Source: Culex pipiens pallens (lineage: Eukaryota; Arthropoda; Insecta; Diptera; Culicidae). Taken from it: 64,000 nucleotides of DNA. The position numbers and the translations under genes were made by a program. Every line of letters begins with the position of its first letter. The first letter of the stretch is position 1. The notes beneath the pieces were generated by a model. It searched no databases and was not told the origin of the DNA. It saw only the letters and a list, made by a program, of their open reading frames with translations. Location: the NCBI RefSeq assembly GCF_016801865.2, contig NC_068938.1, positions 195,146,429-195,210,428 on the forward strand, read 5' to 3'. Positions 46,423-58,906 of this stretch are shown here, piece by piece.

Positions 46423-48819
46423 TGAAGAATTGTAGCAGTAATTGCTCATAAAAGTTTTCATAAGTTTTCTTTTTTTATATAAAGAGTAGTTCTCTACGAT
46501 TTTGCAAAAAATTTTCACGATTTTTAACTTTTATTTTTTTTTATTTGGATGAAACTTTGCCATGCCCATGCATTCTCTATGTCAAAAGAAGCAATTTTGC
46601 ATCATTCGTTTTTCTATACAAATGTCCATACAATTCTGGGGGCTGGTCATATTAAATTTATATGCAAATGAATGAATTTCTATATCTTCACAAGGGATTA
46701 TCTGATCGATTTGGTGTCTTGGGCAAAGCAAAAAATCCGATTTTTTATGTTTTAGGGGACTAAAAAAGACATCTACGGAACTTTAGTGATGGTGCAAAAT
46801 CTGGTTTAGGAGATATGATTTTTTTGAAGAAAAAAAACGAAAAAGTGGACAAAAATGGTTGAAGCAATTTTGTTAACAAAATGTACCGTTTTCAGGTTAA
46901 AGCTAATTTTAGGACTGCATTTTCAATTTATTTTGGTTTCTATTCATTTTAAAATAACACTTCTGGAATTTAAAGTACCCCTAAAAAATATTTTTGAAGA
47001 GCCAAGAAAAATTTGTACAACTTTCTCTCTGAAACTTTCAAATCGAGCAATTTGTTTCTAAGATACACAATTTCAAAGAAATCAAATCTATGAACTTGAT
47101 TTTTTCTAAGTGTTAACCCTTTGCTGCCCATTTTTTTCGATTTTTTTTTTAATTTTTCCCTTGTCATTTTGAGCAACTTTTGTTCTACGAAAAACTTTAC
47201 TTCTCTTGTTTTATGTTGTTTTTGTTTAATTTTTAGTTTTTAGATCTGCATTTATCTTGTTTAGTTGATGTTTGTTTTTTGTAGTATTTGCCTGTTCTAG
47301 CACCTAATTTGTGATGTTTTTACAGCCAATTTTTCATTATTTTTTTTTTGTATGTTTTTCATTTTTTTTACTGTAGAACAAACCATTATCATTTAAATTG
47401 TTAAAAAATGCTTAGAGGTATAGTCTGAGACAATAGAAAAAAAAGTACCGAAAATATTAGTGAAAAACACAGCCAAGAAAAACAATCATTTTTTAAAACA
47501 TTAGTAAAGTCACATAAAACAAGTCACACGTTCTACCCTAATTTTTTTTTCAAATTTTAAGAGTTTTTCTTTCCATTGCTTTTTAAAGGTCGAAATTTTG
47601 TTAAAAAATTGATTTTTGGCGAATTATTAGATCGAACCCCGTCTAGAGGTGGGGTTGGAATGTAGCTGGATAAATTGAATGTGTTCAACTGATCATAACT
47701 CGGAAACTACTGGTCCGATTTTCAATCGACTTTTCTTTGCATTCCCTATGTCAAAAGAAGCAATTTTGCATCATTTGTTTTTCCATACAAGTCTCCATAA
47801 AATTTTGAGGGCTGGAATGGGTATGTAAACGTATGAAATTTTGTATCTTTGGACGGAATTTTCTGAAAATCTGAAAAATTAGATAAGAAACTTAATTTTT
47901 GGGTCAAACATTTGTAACAGACTTTTTGAGTATAAAAAAATGAAAAAAGATAATTTTGAATATATTTCTATCGATTCCTTGACTTTTCTGAAGAAACGTC
48001 CTAGAAAATCGATAAAAAGTAACAAAGTTGCTACAGGAAACAAAGATATATTTCGATTTACCCCAGAAAATGTTCCGAAAAGGCACCTCTCTCATAAACA
48101 AAATTTAAAAATTTAAAAAATGATAAAATAATTAACATATTAAAAAAAATACATTCAACGCCTGAAAAGCACCATAGAAATGATGAAAATATTTTGAAAA
48201 TAAGATTTCAAAGAAAGTTTCACAACACGTAACAAAAATAATCAAAAAAAGTTAGCTTAAGCAACATAAAAATGATAAAAAGTTGCGCCATGTGTTGAAA
48301 TAAAAATGTTAAATAAAACAATTTGACTACCTTTTTGAAAATAAAATTTCACTAGAGGTCATGACAAAATAAAAAAAAAATGAAAAAGTAGAGCAACATA
48401 AAAAAAGATCAGAGATATTTTGAAAAAAGAACTTTACCAGCGGCGTTTTGTTAAAATAAAAACAAAATAAAATTATTTGACTATAGGTGCTCCTCAAGCT
48501 ATAAAGACTGTTCAAAACTAGTCAAACAAAGTGTGCCAACCGGCGCAAAAAAAATGTTGTATGTAGCTAGAACGTAAAACAGAATTTTTATTTTGTTATG
48601 TTATCGTACGCCAAACTTTGTTTGGCTCTTATTAAACAGTCTTTATGTTGCTAGAGGGGTGACGATAGTCAAACTTTTTTTTGTTGAATGTTTTAATTTT
48701 GTCATAATAGCGTTTCCAGTAAAATCTTATTTTTAAAATATTTTTATCATTTTTTAGCTGCTTTGGGCACCGATTAATCAACTTTTTTCTCAATAATTTT
48801 ACCAATTTTTTCCCCACTC
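46423..48819. repeat. dispersed repeats F and a piggyBac-like relic in intron 1
   Basis: Repeat F pieces lie at about 46430-46760 and 47700-47860 (CATTCTCTATGTCAAAAGAAGC, TTTTTCCATACAA). From TTAA at 47113 to about 47670 is an older relative, in opposite orientation, of the element at 58358 (CCCTTTGCTGCCCA to CCCCGTCTAGAGGTGGGG). The remainder is AT-rich without features. Confidence 0.5.
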
Positions 48820-51800
48820 ATAAGGGCGCCTCCAGTAAAACTTACATATTGAGAATTTACATAAAAATGTTTACGTCATAGGGGCGCCCCCATTCCATTT
48901 TCCATATCGAGAATTGGCATGAATTTTTTAAGTCGTAGGGGCGCCTTAAGTCAAATTTTTCATATCGAGAATTTGCATGATTTTTTCTAGTCATAAGGAC
49001 GCCTCCAGTCAAATTTTCATAACAAAATTTGTATGATTTTTTAGGTCGTAGTGGCGCCTCCCATTAAATTTTCATATTAAGAATTTTCATAAAAATGTTT
49101 AAGTCATAGGGGCGCCTTCAGTCAATTTTCATAATAAGAAATTGTATGATTTTTTTAAAGTCGTAGGGACGCATCCATTAAATTTTTCATAGCCAAAATT
49201 TTCATGATTTTTTAAGTCGTAGGGGCGCTTCCTGTCAATTTTTTTAATATTGAAAATTTGTTTCAAAAAAAATTAAGTCGTAGGGGCGCCACCAGTTAAA
49301 TTTTCATAATAAGAATTTGTATGATTTTTTTAAGTCATAAGGGCGCCTCAATCCAAGTTGCCAGTTCGAGAATATGCCTTTAAAGTCGTAGGGGCGTCTT
49401 CAGATATATTTTTACATTGAGAATATGTATTTAAAAAATAATTCTTAGGGGCGCTTCCAGTCAATTTTTCATATCCAGAATTTGCATGATTTTTTAAGTC
49501 GTAGTTGTTGAGAATATGTTTAAAAAAATGAGATCGTAGGGGCGCCTCCAGTTAAATTTTCATATTGAGAATTTTCATAAAAATGTTTCATTCATAGTCA
49601 TAGGTCAAATTTTCATAATAAGAATTTGTATGATTTTTTTTTAGTCATAAGGGCGCCTCCAGTAAAATTTTCATAATAAAATTTGTATGATTTTTTTAAA
49701 GTCGAAGTGGTGCCTCCAATCAATTTTTCATATCGAGAATTTGCATGGTTTTTTTAAGTCGTAATGGAGCCTCCAATTAAATTTTCATATTGAGAATTTT
49801 CATAAAAATGTTTAAGTCATAGAGGCGCCTCCAGTCAATTTTGATAATAAGAAATTGTATGAATTTTTTAAAGTCGTAGGTTTCGCATCCATTAAATTTT
49901 TCATAGCGAAATTTTTCATGATTTTTTAAGTCGTAGGGGCACCTCCTGTCAAATTTTTAATAGAGAAAAATTGTTTTAAAAAATTAAGTCGTAAGGGTGG
50001 CACCAGTTAAATTTTCATAATAAAATCATAATAAATCATAATTTTTTTTAAGTCGTAGGGGCGCCTCCATTCAATTTTTCATATCCAGAATTTGCATGAT
50101 TTTTTTAAGTCATAGGGGCGCCTCCAGTCAATTTTTTAATGTTGAGAATATGTTTAAAAAAATTAGGTCGTAGGGGCGCCTCCAGTTAAATATTCATATT
50201 GAGAATTTTTATAAAAATGTTTCATTCATAGTCATAGGTCAAATTTTCATAATAAGAATTTGTATGATTTTTTTAAGTCATAAGAGCGCCTCCAGTCAAA
50301 TTTTCATTATAAAATTTGTATGATTTTTTAAGTCGTAGGGGCGCCTCCAGTCAAATTTTTATATGGCATATTCGTATTGAAAAAAATTTAGCCTTAGGGG
50401 CGCCTCCAGTTAAATTTCCATAATTTTCATAAAAATGTTTTAGTCATAGGGGCGCCTCCAGTCAAATTTATCATATCGAGAATTTGCATGATTTTTTAAA
50501 AGTCATGTGGGATCCTCCAGTCAAATTTTCATATTGCATATTCGTATTGAAAAAAAATAAGTCTTAGGGGCGCCTCCAGTCAAATTTTTCATATTGAGAA
50601 TTTGCATGATTTTTTTAAGTCAAATTTTCATAATAAGAATTTGTATGATTTTTTTAAGTCATAAGAGCGCCTCCAGTCAAATTTTCATTATAAAATTTGT
50701 ATGTTTTTTTTAAGTCGTAGGGGCGCCTCTAGTCAAATTTTTATATTGCATATTCGTATTGAAAAAAAAATTAAGTCATAGGGGCGTGTCCAGTTAAATT
50801 TTCATAATTCTCATAAAAATGTTTTAGTCAAATTTTTCATATTGAGAATTTGCATGATTTTTTTAAGTCATAAGGGCGCCTCCAGTCAAATTTTCATAAC
50901 AAAATTTGTATGATTTTTTTTAAGTCGTAGGGGCGCCTCCATTCAATTTTTCATATCGAGAATTTGCATGATTTGTTTAAGACGTAGGGGCACCTCCAGT
51001 CAAATTTTTATATTGCATATTCGTATTGAAAAAAATCAAGTCTTAGGGGCGCCTCCAGTTAAATTTTCATAATTTTCATAACAATGCTTTAGTCATTAGG
51101 GCGCCTCCATTCAAATTTTTCATATCGAGAATTTGCATGATTTTATTAAGTCGTAGGGGCGCCTCCAGTCAAATTTTCATATTGCATATTCGTATTGAAA
51201 AAAAACATGTCTTAGGGGCGCCTCCAGTTAAATTTTCATAATATTCATAACAATGCTTTAGTCATTAGGGCGCCTCCAGTCAAATTTTTCATATCGAGAA
51301 TTTTCATGATTTTTTCAAGTCATAAGAGTGCCTCCAGTCAATTTTTATAATAAAATTAATATGATTTTTTTAAAGTCGTAGGGGCGCCTCCATTCAATTT
51401 TTCATATCGAGAATTTGCATGATTTGTTTAAGACGTAGGGGCGCCTTCAGTCAAATTTTTATATTGCATATTTGTATTGAAAAAAATTAAGTCTTAGGGG
51501 CGCGTCCAGTTAAATTTTCATAATTTTCATAAAAATGTTTTGGTCATAGGGGCGCCTCCAGTCAATTTTTTCATATTGAGAATTTGCATGATTTTTTTAA
51601 GTCATAAGGGCGCCTCCAGTCAAATTTTCATAACAAAATTTGTATGATTTTTTTTGAGTCGTAGGCGCGCCTCCAGTCAAATTTTTATATTGCATATTCG
51701 TATTGAAATAAATAAGTCTAAGGGGCGCGACCAGTTAAATTTTCATAATTTTCATAAAAATGTGGTAGTCATAGGGGCGCCTCCAGTCAAATTTTTCATA

Positions 51801-52612
51801 TCGAGAATTTTCATGTTTTTTTCAAGTCATAAGGGCGCCTTCAGTCAATTTTTATAATAGAATTAATTTGATTTTTTTAAAGTCGTAGGGGCGCCTCCAT
51901 TCAATTTTTCATATCGAGAATTTGCATGATTTGTTTAAGACGTAGGGGCACCTCCAGTCAAATTTTTATATTGCATATTTGTATTGAAAAAAAATTAAGT
52001 CTTAGGGGCGTGTCCAGTTAAATTTTCATAATTTTCATAAAAATGTTTTAGTCATAGGGGCGCCTCCAGTCAAATTTTTCATATTGAGAATTTGCATGAT
52101 TTTTTTAAGTCATAAGGGCGCCTCCAGTCAAATTTTCATAACAAAATTTGTATGATTTTTTTTTAAGTCGTAGGGGCGCCTCCATTCATTTTTTCATATC
52201 AAGAATTTGCATGATTTTATTAAGTCGTAGGGGCGCCTCCAGTCAAATTTTTATATTGCATGTTCGTATTGAAAAAAATTAGGTCTTAGGGGCGCGTCCA
52301 GTTAAATTTTCATAATTTTCATAAAAATGTTTTAGTCATAGGGGCGCCTCCAGTAATTTTTTGCATATTGAGAATTTGCATGATTTTTTTAAGTCATAAG
52401 GGCGCCTCCATTCAATTTTTCATATCGAGAATTTGCATGATTTGTTTAAGACGTAGGGGCGCCTTCAGTCAAATTTTTATATTGCATATCTGTATTGAAA
52501 AAAATTAAGTCTTAGGGGCGCGTCCAGTTAAATTTTCACAATTTTCATAAAAATGTTTTAGTCATTAGGGCGCCTCCAGTCAAATTTTTCATATCGATTT
52601 GAAAAAAAAAAT
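48820..52612. repeat. 57-bp satellite array with GGCGCC cores, about 3.8 kb
   Basis: About 65 diverged monomers of about 57 bp. Each is centred on TAGGGGCGCCTCCAGTCAAA followed by an A/T-rich part (TTTCATATCGAGAATTTGCA). Variant monomers recur in a fixed order. The marker TTGCATATTCGTATTG appears at about 50533, 50745, 51011, 51180, 51463, 51690, 51972, 52255 and 52484. Those spacings of about 168, 227 and 283 bp are 3-, 4- and 5-monomer higher-order units. The array lies in LRR-3 intron 1. Confidence 0.92.
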
Positions 52613-52890
52613 CTCTTTGGCATTTTAGCAACATAGCTAAAAAAAATCGGCCCTTCGGGCCGAGGGGCGCATGGGGTGTAACTAACTTAATTTGCCAGGG
52701 GGGGGTTAAACCCCTAAAACCCTCCCCTTGTACACGGCCCTGTCACCGATCCATCGTTTTTACACGTGTCATACCGTCCACGTGAGTCCCCAGTACGGAC
52801 GAGACTTCCGGCCAGCAGCAGCAGCAGCAGCAGTCCACCAGCACTACGACAACAACCACTTCCAACGTTCCCACCAGCAACGAATTTGAG
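52613..52890. other. leader of the gag-like retroelement
   Basis: GC-richer DNA between the satellite and the gag-like frame. It contains CGGCCCTTCGGGCCG, a strong short hairpin, and a (CAG)7 run at about 52815-52836. GGGGCGCATGGGGTG also occurs at 44641, hinting at shared retroelement sequence. Confidence 0.4.
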
Positions 52891-54446
52891 ATGCTGAGTG
52901 GAGAAGAAAACAACACCGCCAGTTACAGCAGCAGTACTGGCGACGACGATGATGATGATGAACTTGCGCGCAAGCAAGGAACGCAGAAAAAGTGTAACTC
53001 TCCGAAGGAACGACGTCCACCTCCAATTTTTGTTTTGGATACGTTGGCTGACAGCCGGGAACCGTGGTGTAGGGGTAAGCGTGATTGCCTCTCACCCAGT
53101 CGGCCTGGGTTCGATCCCAGACGGTCCCGGTGGCATTTTTCGAGACGAGATTTGTCTGATCACGCCTTCCGTCGGAAGGGAAGTAAATGTTGGCCCCGGA
53201 CTAACCTAAAGGTTAGGTCGTTAGCTCAGTCCAGGTGTAGGAGTCGTCTCCCTGGGTCCTGCTTCGGTGGAGTCGCTGGTAGGCAGTTGGACTAACAATC
53301 CAAAGGTCGTCAGTTCGAATCCCGGGGTGGATGGAAGCTAAGGTGTAAAAAGAGGTTTGCAATTGCCTCAACAATCAAGCCTTCGAACACCTAGTTTCGA
53401 GTAGGAATCTCGCAATCGAGAACGCCAAGGCAATGCTGTAGAGCGAATAATTTGATTTGATTTTGACGTTGGCTGACGATGTTGACGAGTTGCTTGAGGG
53501 ACTCCAATATTGTCTCAAAATCAGCAAAACTTCTGTGCAAGTGATTACCCACAAGAAGCTGCATTTCGACTTGGTGGTGAAGAAGTTGAAGTTGCGAAAC
53601 TTCAAATTCTTCACATTTGATCCTGCAGAGAAGGTCCCAGTGAAGATCGTCCTTCAGGGATATCCGGACCGCCCGATCTCCGACCTGGAAGAACACCTGA
53701 CGGGCGTCAAGGTAAAGCCTCGAGAGATAAAGGTGCTCTCAAAATCGACTACGGTGACAGGTACGTACACCTTGTACCTCCTGTACTTCGATCGTGGGTC
53801 CGTCAAAATCCAGGACCTACGGCAGATCAAAGCACTGGACGGCTTCTTTGTGACGTGGCGATTCTATACGAAGAATCCGGCCGACGCAGCCCAATGCCAC
53901 CGCTGTCAGAAATTCGGACACGGTTCCAGAAATTGCAATCTTCCACCCCGGTGCGTAAAGTGCGGTGAGACCCACTTCACCGAAAGGTGCAATCTTCCGC
54001 GGAAAGACCAGCTGGGGGAAAACGCCCAGCAGCACAAAGCGCGCGTCAAGTGTGCGAACTGTGGTGGAAACCACACGGCGAATTTCCGTGGCTGTGCCGC
54101 GCGGAAAAAGTACATCGAGGAGCAGGACAAGAAGAAGAAAGCGCCAGCGTCCCGCCAACCTCCAAAGACATCGAGCTCGAACGCTGCAGCAGCTGGCGGC
54201 GGAGCGGTTCCATCGACCAACCCAGCGTTCCCTCCCGGTTGGGGAGGTTCGTACGCTAGAGTAGCCGCTTCTGGAAGTGGTACTTCACCGGGACAAGCAG
54301 ACGTCACCGGAGATGACCTCTTCACGCTTCCCGAGTTTTTCGCTCTTGCTGGAGAGATGCTCACGCGCTTCCGTGCCTGCCGGAACAAGGCAGAACAATT
54401 CCAAGCTCTCAGTGAGCTGATGATGAAGTACATCTACAACGGATAA
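52891..54446 (+). pseudogene. non-LTR retrotransposon ORF1 (gag-like), split by a SINE
   Basis: The frame starts at ATG 52891 (GDDDDDDELARKQGTQKK) and runs to 53052. There a SINE intervenes (53053-53465), and the frame resumes after the duplicated target at 53478, ending at TAA 54446. Removing the SINE and one 12-bp target copy would leave a single frame. The C-terminal half has three zinc knuckles: CHRCQKFGHGSRNC (CX2CX4HX4C), CVKCGETHFTERC and CANCGGNHTANFRGC. This is typical of jockey-type ORF1, which binds RNA. No reverse transcriptase frame follows; instead there is an AT-rich tail with TAATAAAAAC near 54700. The element is therefore ORF1-only or 3'-rearranged. It lies in LRR-3 intron 1 on the same strand. 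Confidence 0.8.
53053..53465 (+). mobile_element. composite SINE with two tRNA-like modules
   Basis: Flanked by an exact 12-bp duplication ACGTTGGCTGAC (53041-53052 and 53466-53477). Module 1 (53053-53130) has an A-box-like TGGTGTAGGGGTA and B-box GGTTCGATCCC (53108-53118), and its ends pair as an acceptor stem (CCGGGA / TCCCGG). Module 2 has GTCGCTGGTAGGCAGTTGG and B-box GTTCGAATCCC (53313-53323). The 3' tail is TTTGATTTGATTTT. Two tRNA-like parts in one SINE are described for Twin of Culex pipiens. Whether this is Twin itself needs comparison; it is longer than I remember for Twin. Confidence 0.8.
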
Positions 54447-55833
54447 GCTGCCTTGTGCAGCGAAGTTTTTCGACGTCAATGGACAAAACATACTGTGATT
54501 TAGTTTTAAGCTTTTCTATTTCTATCATTTTCCTTAGTAAATCTAGAAGTTTTTTTTTAAATTTTTCCTTCTCTTGCCAAATCCATTGTTAGAATATCCA
54601 ATTACATCAAAATGAATTATAGTTCAAATCATAGTTGAAAGGAACTCCAAAACTCTATTAGGTTATAAGAATTACGAAATTGTGAATTGATTATTTACTA
54701 ATAAAAACTAATTGAAATTGAAAATTTAAATTTATTTCTTTCCTGCCAGACTTTTCTAGTACATTTTTAAGAAGGGGAAGAGAAAAACTAAAAAAAAACA
54801 AAATTTGCATTAACCTTATACAAAATTTTATTAGGCCGTTGCAAATATTTTTCAAAGTTTATGTCGCCCCCCCCCCCCCTCCCCCCCCTTCAAAAGTGGT
54901 CTGCAAAATCATCGGGCAAACAATTTTTTTTTCCAAAAAAACTTCAAAATTTCCATGAAAATAGAAGTCTAACCAACGGAAAACAATGTAAAATGCATTT
55001 TTCTACATTGATTATCATAATTAGCGTGTTTGGGCTTGTTTAAAAATGTTTTGAATTTTTATGAAATTCCAATGTTCAGCACCGCAAAAAAAAATATTTT
55101 TCGCAAGAAATATAATTTTCGTCAATACTTAGATATTTTGGAAACTAATGATGGTAAAACCACTGTACATGTGTATTAGCCCGGGTCAAAAAAAATAAAA
55201 TTGCTCAAATCAAAAAGTATATGAGATTGCCCGAAAGAGTACTCAAAATGGGGCCTCCAGCCCAAATTTCAGCCCATTTGGTTGAAAATTGGCTTGCCTT
55301 GAGCAGGAACAAGTTTAAATGGGAATTAACCCGTAAAACTTGAGCAATTGGGTACATTGCTCTGTACAAGTCTGTCGTTGAAATTTAACGACTTTTGCAT
55401 ACCATGGGGTCCAAGGGGATGGTCTGGGAAACAATTCCTCTGAAGGGTGCAAGATGATCCGAGGCTTGTCCGAGGCCTCTAATCTTGCCTAGAAGCAGAT
55501 TCATTCCGGCGTCGCCGAAATTCTCATGGTCCCAGCAAAATGTACAGGGATAAATCAAAGCACACTAAGAAGGCTGCCTCGATCAGAGGACGCCACATGT
55601 CAATCAGCCACCGCGTGGCAGGAGGGTATCTGAAAATTGGAGTTTAAAATGATATTTGACGTTTATAAAGTGTTTTTGCACAAATATCTGACAAAATAAA
55701 ATGTTATATCATTGAAAGAACCACTTATAAAACCAAAATTGGAGAAATTGGAACAATGGCTCGTAATTAAAATTTTTATACTTTTATATGTAAAAATGTC
55801 CGGGGAATCCGATAAACATATTTCCAGACATAG
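54447..55833. other. retroelement tail, repeat C and unassigned DNA
   Basis: To about 54725: 3' region of the gag-like element. From 54836 to about 55160: dispersed repeat C (GGCCGTTGCAAATATTTTTC, then a C run). From 55170 to 55640: GC-richer DNA with no recognised gene (CATTCCGGCGTCGCCGAAATT), perhaps another retroelement piece. Confidence 0.4.
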
Positions 55834-57163
55834 GAGCAACTCTCTACGAAATCGGCCGATTTCGACCATTTTTATTTTTTGTATTTTTTGATTTGACTCA
55901 AACTTTGTGGGGGCCTTCCCTATGACCAAATAAGCTATTTTGCGTCCTTGGTTCACCCATACAAGTCTCCATACAATTTTGGCTGCTGTCCATACAAAAA
56001 TGGTATGTAAATATTCAAACAGCTGTAACTTTTGAGTGAATTTTCTGATCAATTTGGTGTCTTCGGCAAAGTTGTAGGTATTGTTGAGGACGTTTGAGAA
56101 AAAAATAGGTACACGGAAAAAAAATTGAGGATTTTTTTATCAACTTTTTTTTCACTAAAACTCAATTTCCCAAAATACGTATTTTTTGATTTTCGAGATT
56201 TTTTGATATGTTTTAGGGGACAAAAATCCGCAACTTTTGAGCCATAGAGAAACATGGTCAAAAAATCTGCCGCCGAGTTATGATTTTTTGAAAAAATAGT
56301 GATTTTTGGAAAAAATCGAAGTTTCATGCAAAAACAAGTTTGACATTATTTTTTAATGCAAAATTGAATTTGCAATCGAAAAGTACTTTACAGATTTTTT
56401 GATAAAGGGCTCCGTTTTCAAGATATAGCCACCGAAAGTTCGATTTTAGCCAAATTTTTGCAGTTTTTCAATTTTTAAATATAGTGACCAAGAGTGACCA
56501 TTTCTAAAAATATTTTTTTTTAAAAGTTCAGAAAATTTGCTATAAAATTGTCTAAGAGACATTGAAGATTGGACCTCTGGTTGCTGAGATACAGCGGCTT
56601 AAAGAAAAAGAAACACGAAAATTGAAGTTTTCTTAATATCACCAAAAAAACACACCATTTTCTAATGACGATATCTCAGCAACTAATGGTCCGATTTTCA
56701 ATGTTAATACATGAAACATTCGTGAAATTTTCCGATCTTTTCGAAAAAAATATTATGAAAATTTTTAAATCAAGACTAGCATTTTAAATGGGCGTAATAT
56801 TCAATGTTTGGCCCTTTTAAAATGTTAGTATTTTGGGAAATTGAGTTTTAGTGAAAAAAAAGTTGATAAAAAAATCCTCAATTTTTTTTCCGTGTACCTA
56901 TTTTTTTCTCAAAAGTCCTCAACAATACCTACAACTTTGCCGAAGACACCAAATTGATCAGAAAATTCACTCAAAAGTTACAGCTGTTTGAATATTTACA
57001 TACCATTTTTGTATGGACAGCTGCCAAAATTGTATGGAGACTTGTACGGGTGAACCAATGACACAAAATAGCATATTTGGTCATAGGGAAGGCCCCCACA
57101 AAGTTTGAGCTAAATCAAAAAATACAAATAAAATCCATTTCCGGTGTTGGTAGAGAATTGCTC
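55834..57163. mobile_element. repeat F, full-length copy with inverted arms of over 300 bp (about 1.33 kb)
   Basis: The left arm (about 55834-56175) and right arm (about 56810-57163) are inverted copies. GAGCAACTCTCTACG matches the inverted end GAGCAATTCTCTACC. TTTGGTGTCTTCGGCAAAGT is mirrored by ACTTTGCCGAAGACACCAAA. The core of about 630 bp has no transposase frame. Single-arm copies are scattered through the window (43.9, 46.5, 47.7, 60.4 and 63.4 kb). Confidence 0.75.
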
Positions 57164-58357
57164 ATAGGCTCTTTGGTCCAGACACCGTCAAAACGGCATT
57201 TTAAAGTTTCATACGCCATTTTCATATGTTAGGCTACATTTTTAATAGTTTTTACTATTTTTCTTTGAAATGCCAACTTATCACCTTTCATTTGCGTATA
57301 AGACATTTGAAATCGGTTGAAATGGCGAGGAGTTATGATTTTTCGAAAATGTGGATTTTGCGAAAATCGACGAAAATGGTAATTTTTCAGACCATCCTAA
57401 CACGGCATAGGTCACCCTAATGGCCAAACAAAAAAATACGGGTCTAATTATTTCGGCCAGGGAACCCCCAGAAAAATTTTGAGCCCGATCCGAGCACTTT
57501 TGTTTTTTTTTTCCATGCTGTTTTCGTGGGGAATTGCTGGATACTATTATAATTCAATTTTCATCTCATTTGATCATGGTAAACAAAAACGTAAAAAATC
57601 TCGATTTTGCTAATGTTTATTTTCATTAAAATCTAGATCTAGATCTATTTCCAGATGGTTTTAAAGTTAATAAAATCAAATAAATTTGTATTCAAAATTT
57701 TCTGATATTTTGATTCTTTTTTGTAAGAACTGAACAATAAATGGAATTGAAAAAAAAATTGTTGAGATTCTTCGTTTATTATTTTTTTCAGGGCATTTTC
57801 ACAAAATTGGTTCTGAAAGTTGAGAAAATGTACACTTCCGCTTGAATTTCGGGAATTCCCGGAAATTTCCAAATTTCCCGGGAAACGGGGAATATTTTTT
57901 ACGGGAATTCCCGGGTAATTTTTATACTATTTCAAACAAAATATTTGTAAGATTATTTAAAAAAAAACATATTTTTTTCTAAAACTGATTTGCTACATTC
58001 AAATTACAGTGGACTCTTTCTGTGTCGATATTGAAGGGACCGTTGAGAGCGGGAGGTATCAAATTATAGAACAAAAATCAAAGCATGCTATTTGAAGGGA
58101 CTGAAAATTTTATTGACAAATGGAGCAATATTAATATCGAGAAGATCGACAGCCAGAGAGTCGACTCTATCTGATATTTGATAAAATTAATCTTAGAAGG
58201 CATTGATTGTGGAATGAATTTTGGTGTCGTGGATAAAGTGGCTTGGATTGGCATGCCTAACAAGAGAACAAAAATTCCAATAATATGCCTGGAAAGTAAC
58301 ATTTTCTGAAACACTCCAATCGTGACCACCCTAATTTTCAACCCAGACAATTCTTAA
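57164..58357. repeat. intron DNA with a hAT-element fragment
   Basis: From about 57545 to 57910 is a reversed, one-ended copy of the hAT-type element (CCCGGGAATTCCCG palindromes, TCATTTGATCATGGTAAACAA). The rest has no recognised feature. Confidence 0.5.
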
Positions 58358-58906
58358 CCCTCTACAACCCAACCCCGCCTCTAGACGGGCTTCGATCTAA
58401 AAAATCGCCAAAAATCAATTTTTGATCTTTAAAAAGCATTGGAAAGAAGAACTCTAAAAAATTTAGAAAATTTTAGCGTTGGAAGTTTAACTTGTTTTAT
58501 GTGACTTTGCCAATGTTTTAAAAAATGTAATTTTTTTAGGGTTTGTGTTTTTTACTAACATTTCCTATATTTTTAGTAAGAAGAAGTATGCAGTAATTTT
58601 TGTAGTGTCCCAGACTGTGCCTCTACGCATTTTTTACAATTTAAATAATAATGCTGCCATTCTATAGCAAAAAATGTTAAAAACAAGCAAAAATTTTAAA
58701 AAGTGACTGTAGGTGAATAGGCCAAATACTACCAAAAACAAACATAAACTAAACAAGATAAATGCAAATTAAAATACTTAAAATGAAACAAGAAAACCAT
58801 AAAACAAGAGAAGTAAAGTTTTTCGTAGAACAAGAGTTGCTCAAAATGACCTCCTGATCACGGGAAAAACGAAAAATTTCGAAACAAAAATTTGGGCAGT
58901 AGAGGG
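58358..58906. mobile_element. piggyBac-like MITE (549 bp, TTAA target)
   Basis: TTAA lies at 58354-58357 and 58907-58910. The ends are CCCTCTACAACCCAACCCCG and, inverted, CCCTCTACTGCCCA. TTAA duplication and CCC termini are diagnostic of the piggyBac superfamily. It is non-coding. A degraded relative lies at 47113. Confidence 0.75.

Noticed and set aside
48820..52612. CRISPR-like regular repeats
   Set aside because: The monomers are contiguous and diverged with no unique spacers, and the context is a eukaryotic intron. This is satellite DNA.
53053..53130. Functional tRNA gene
   Set aside because: A- and B-boxes are present but the cloverleaf is imperfect. It lies inside a SINE with a target duplication and a second tRNA-like module.
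53906..54433. Minus-strand frame of 175 residues
   Set aside because: Shadow of the GC-rich gag-like frame, which has real zinc knuckles on the plus strand.
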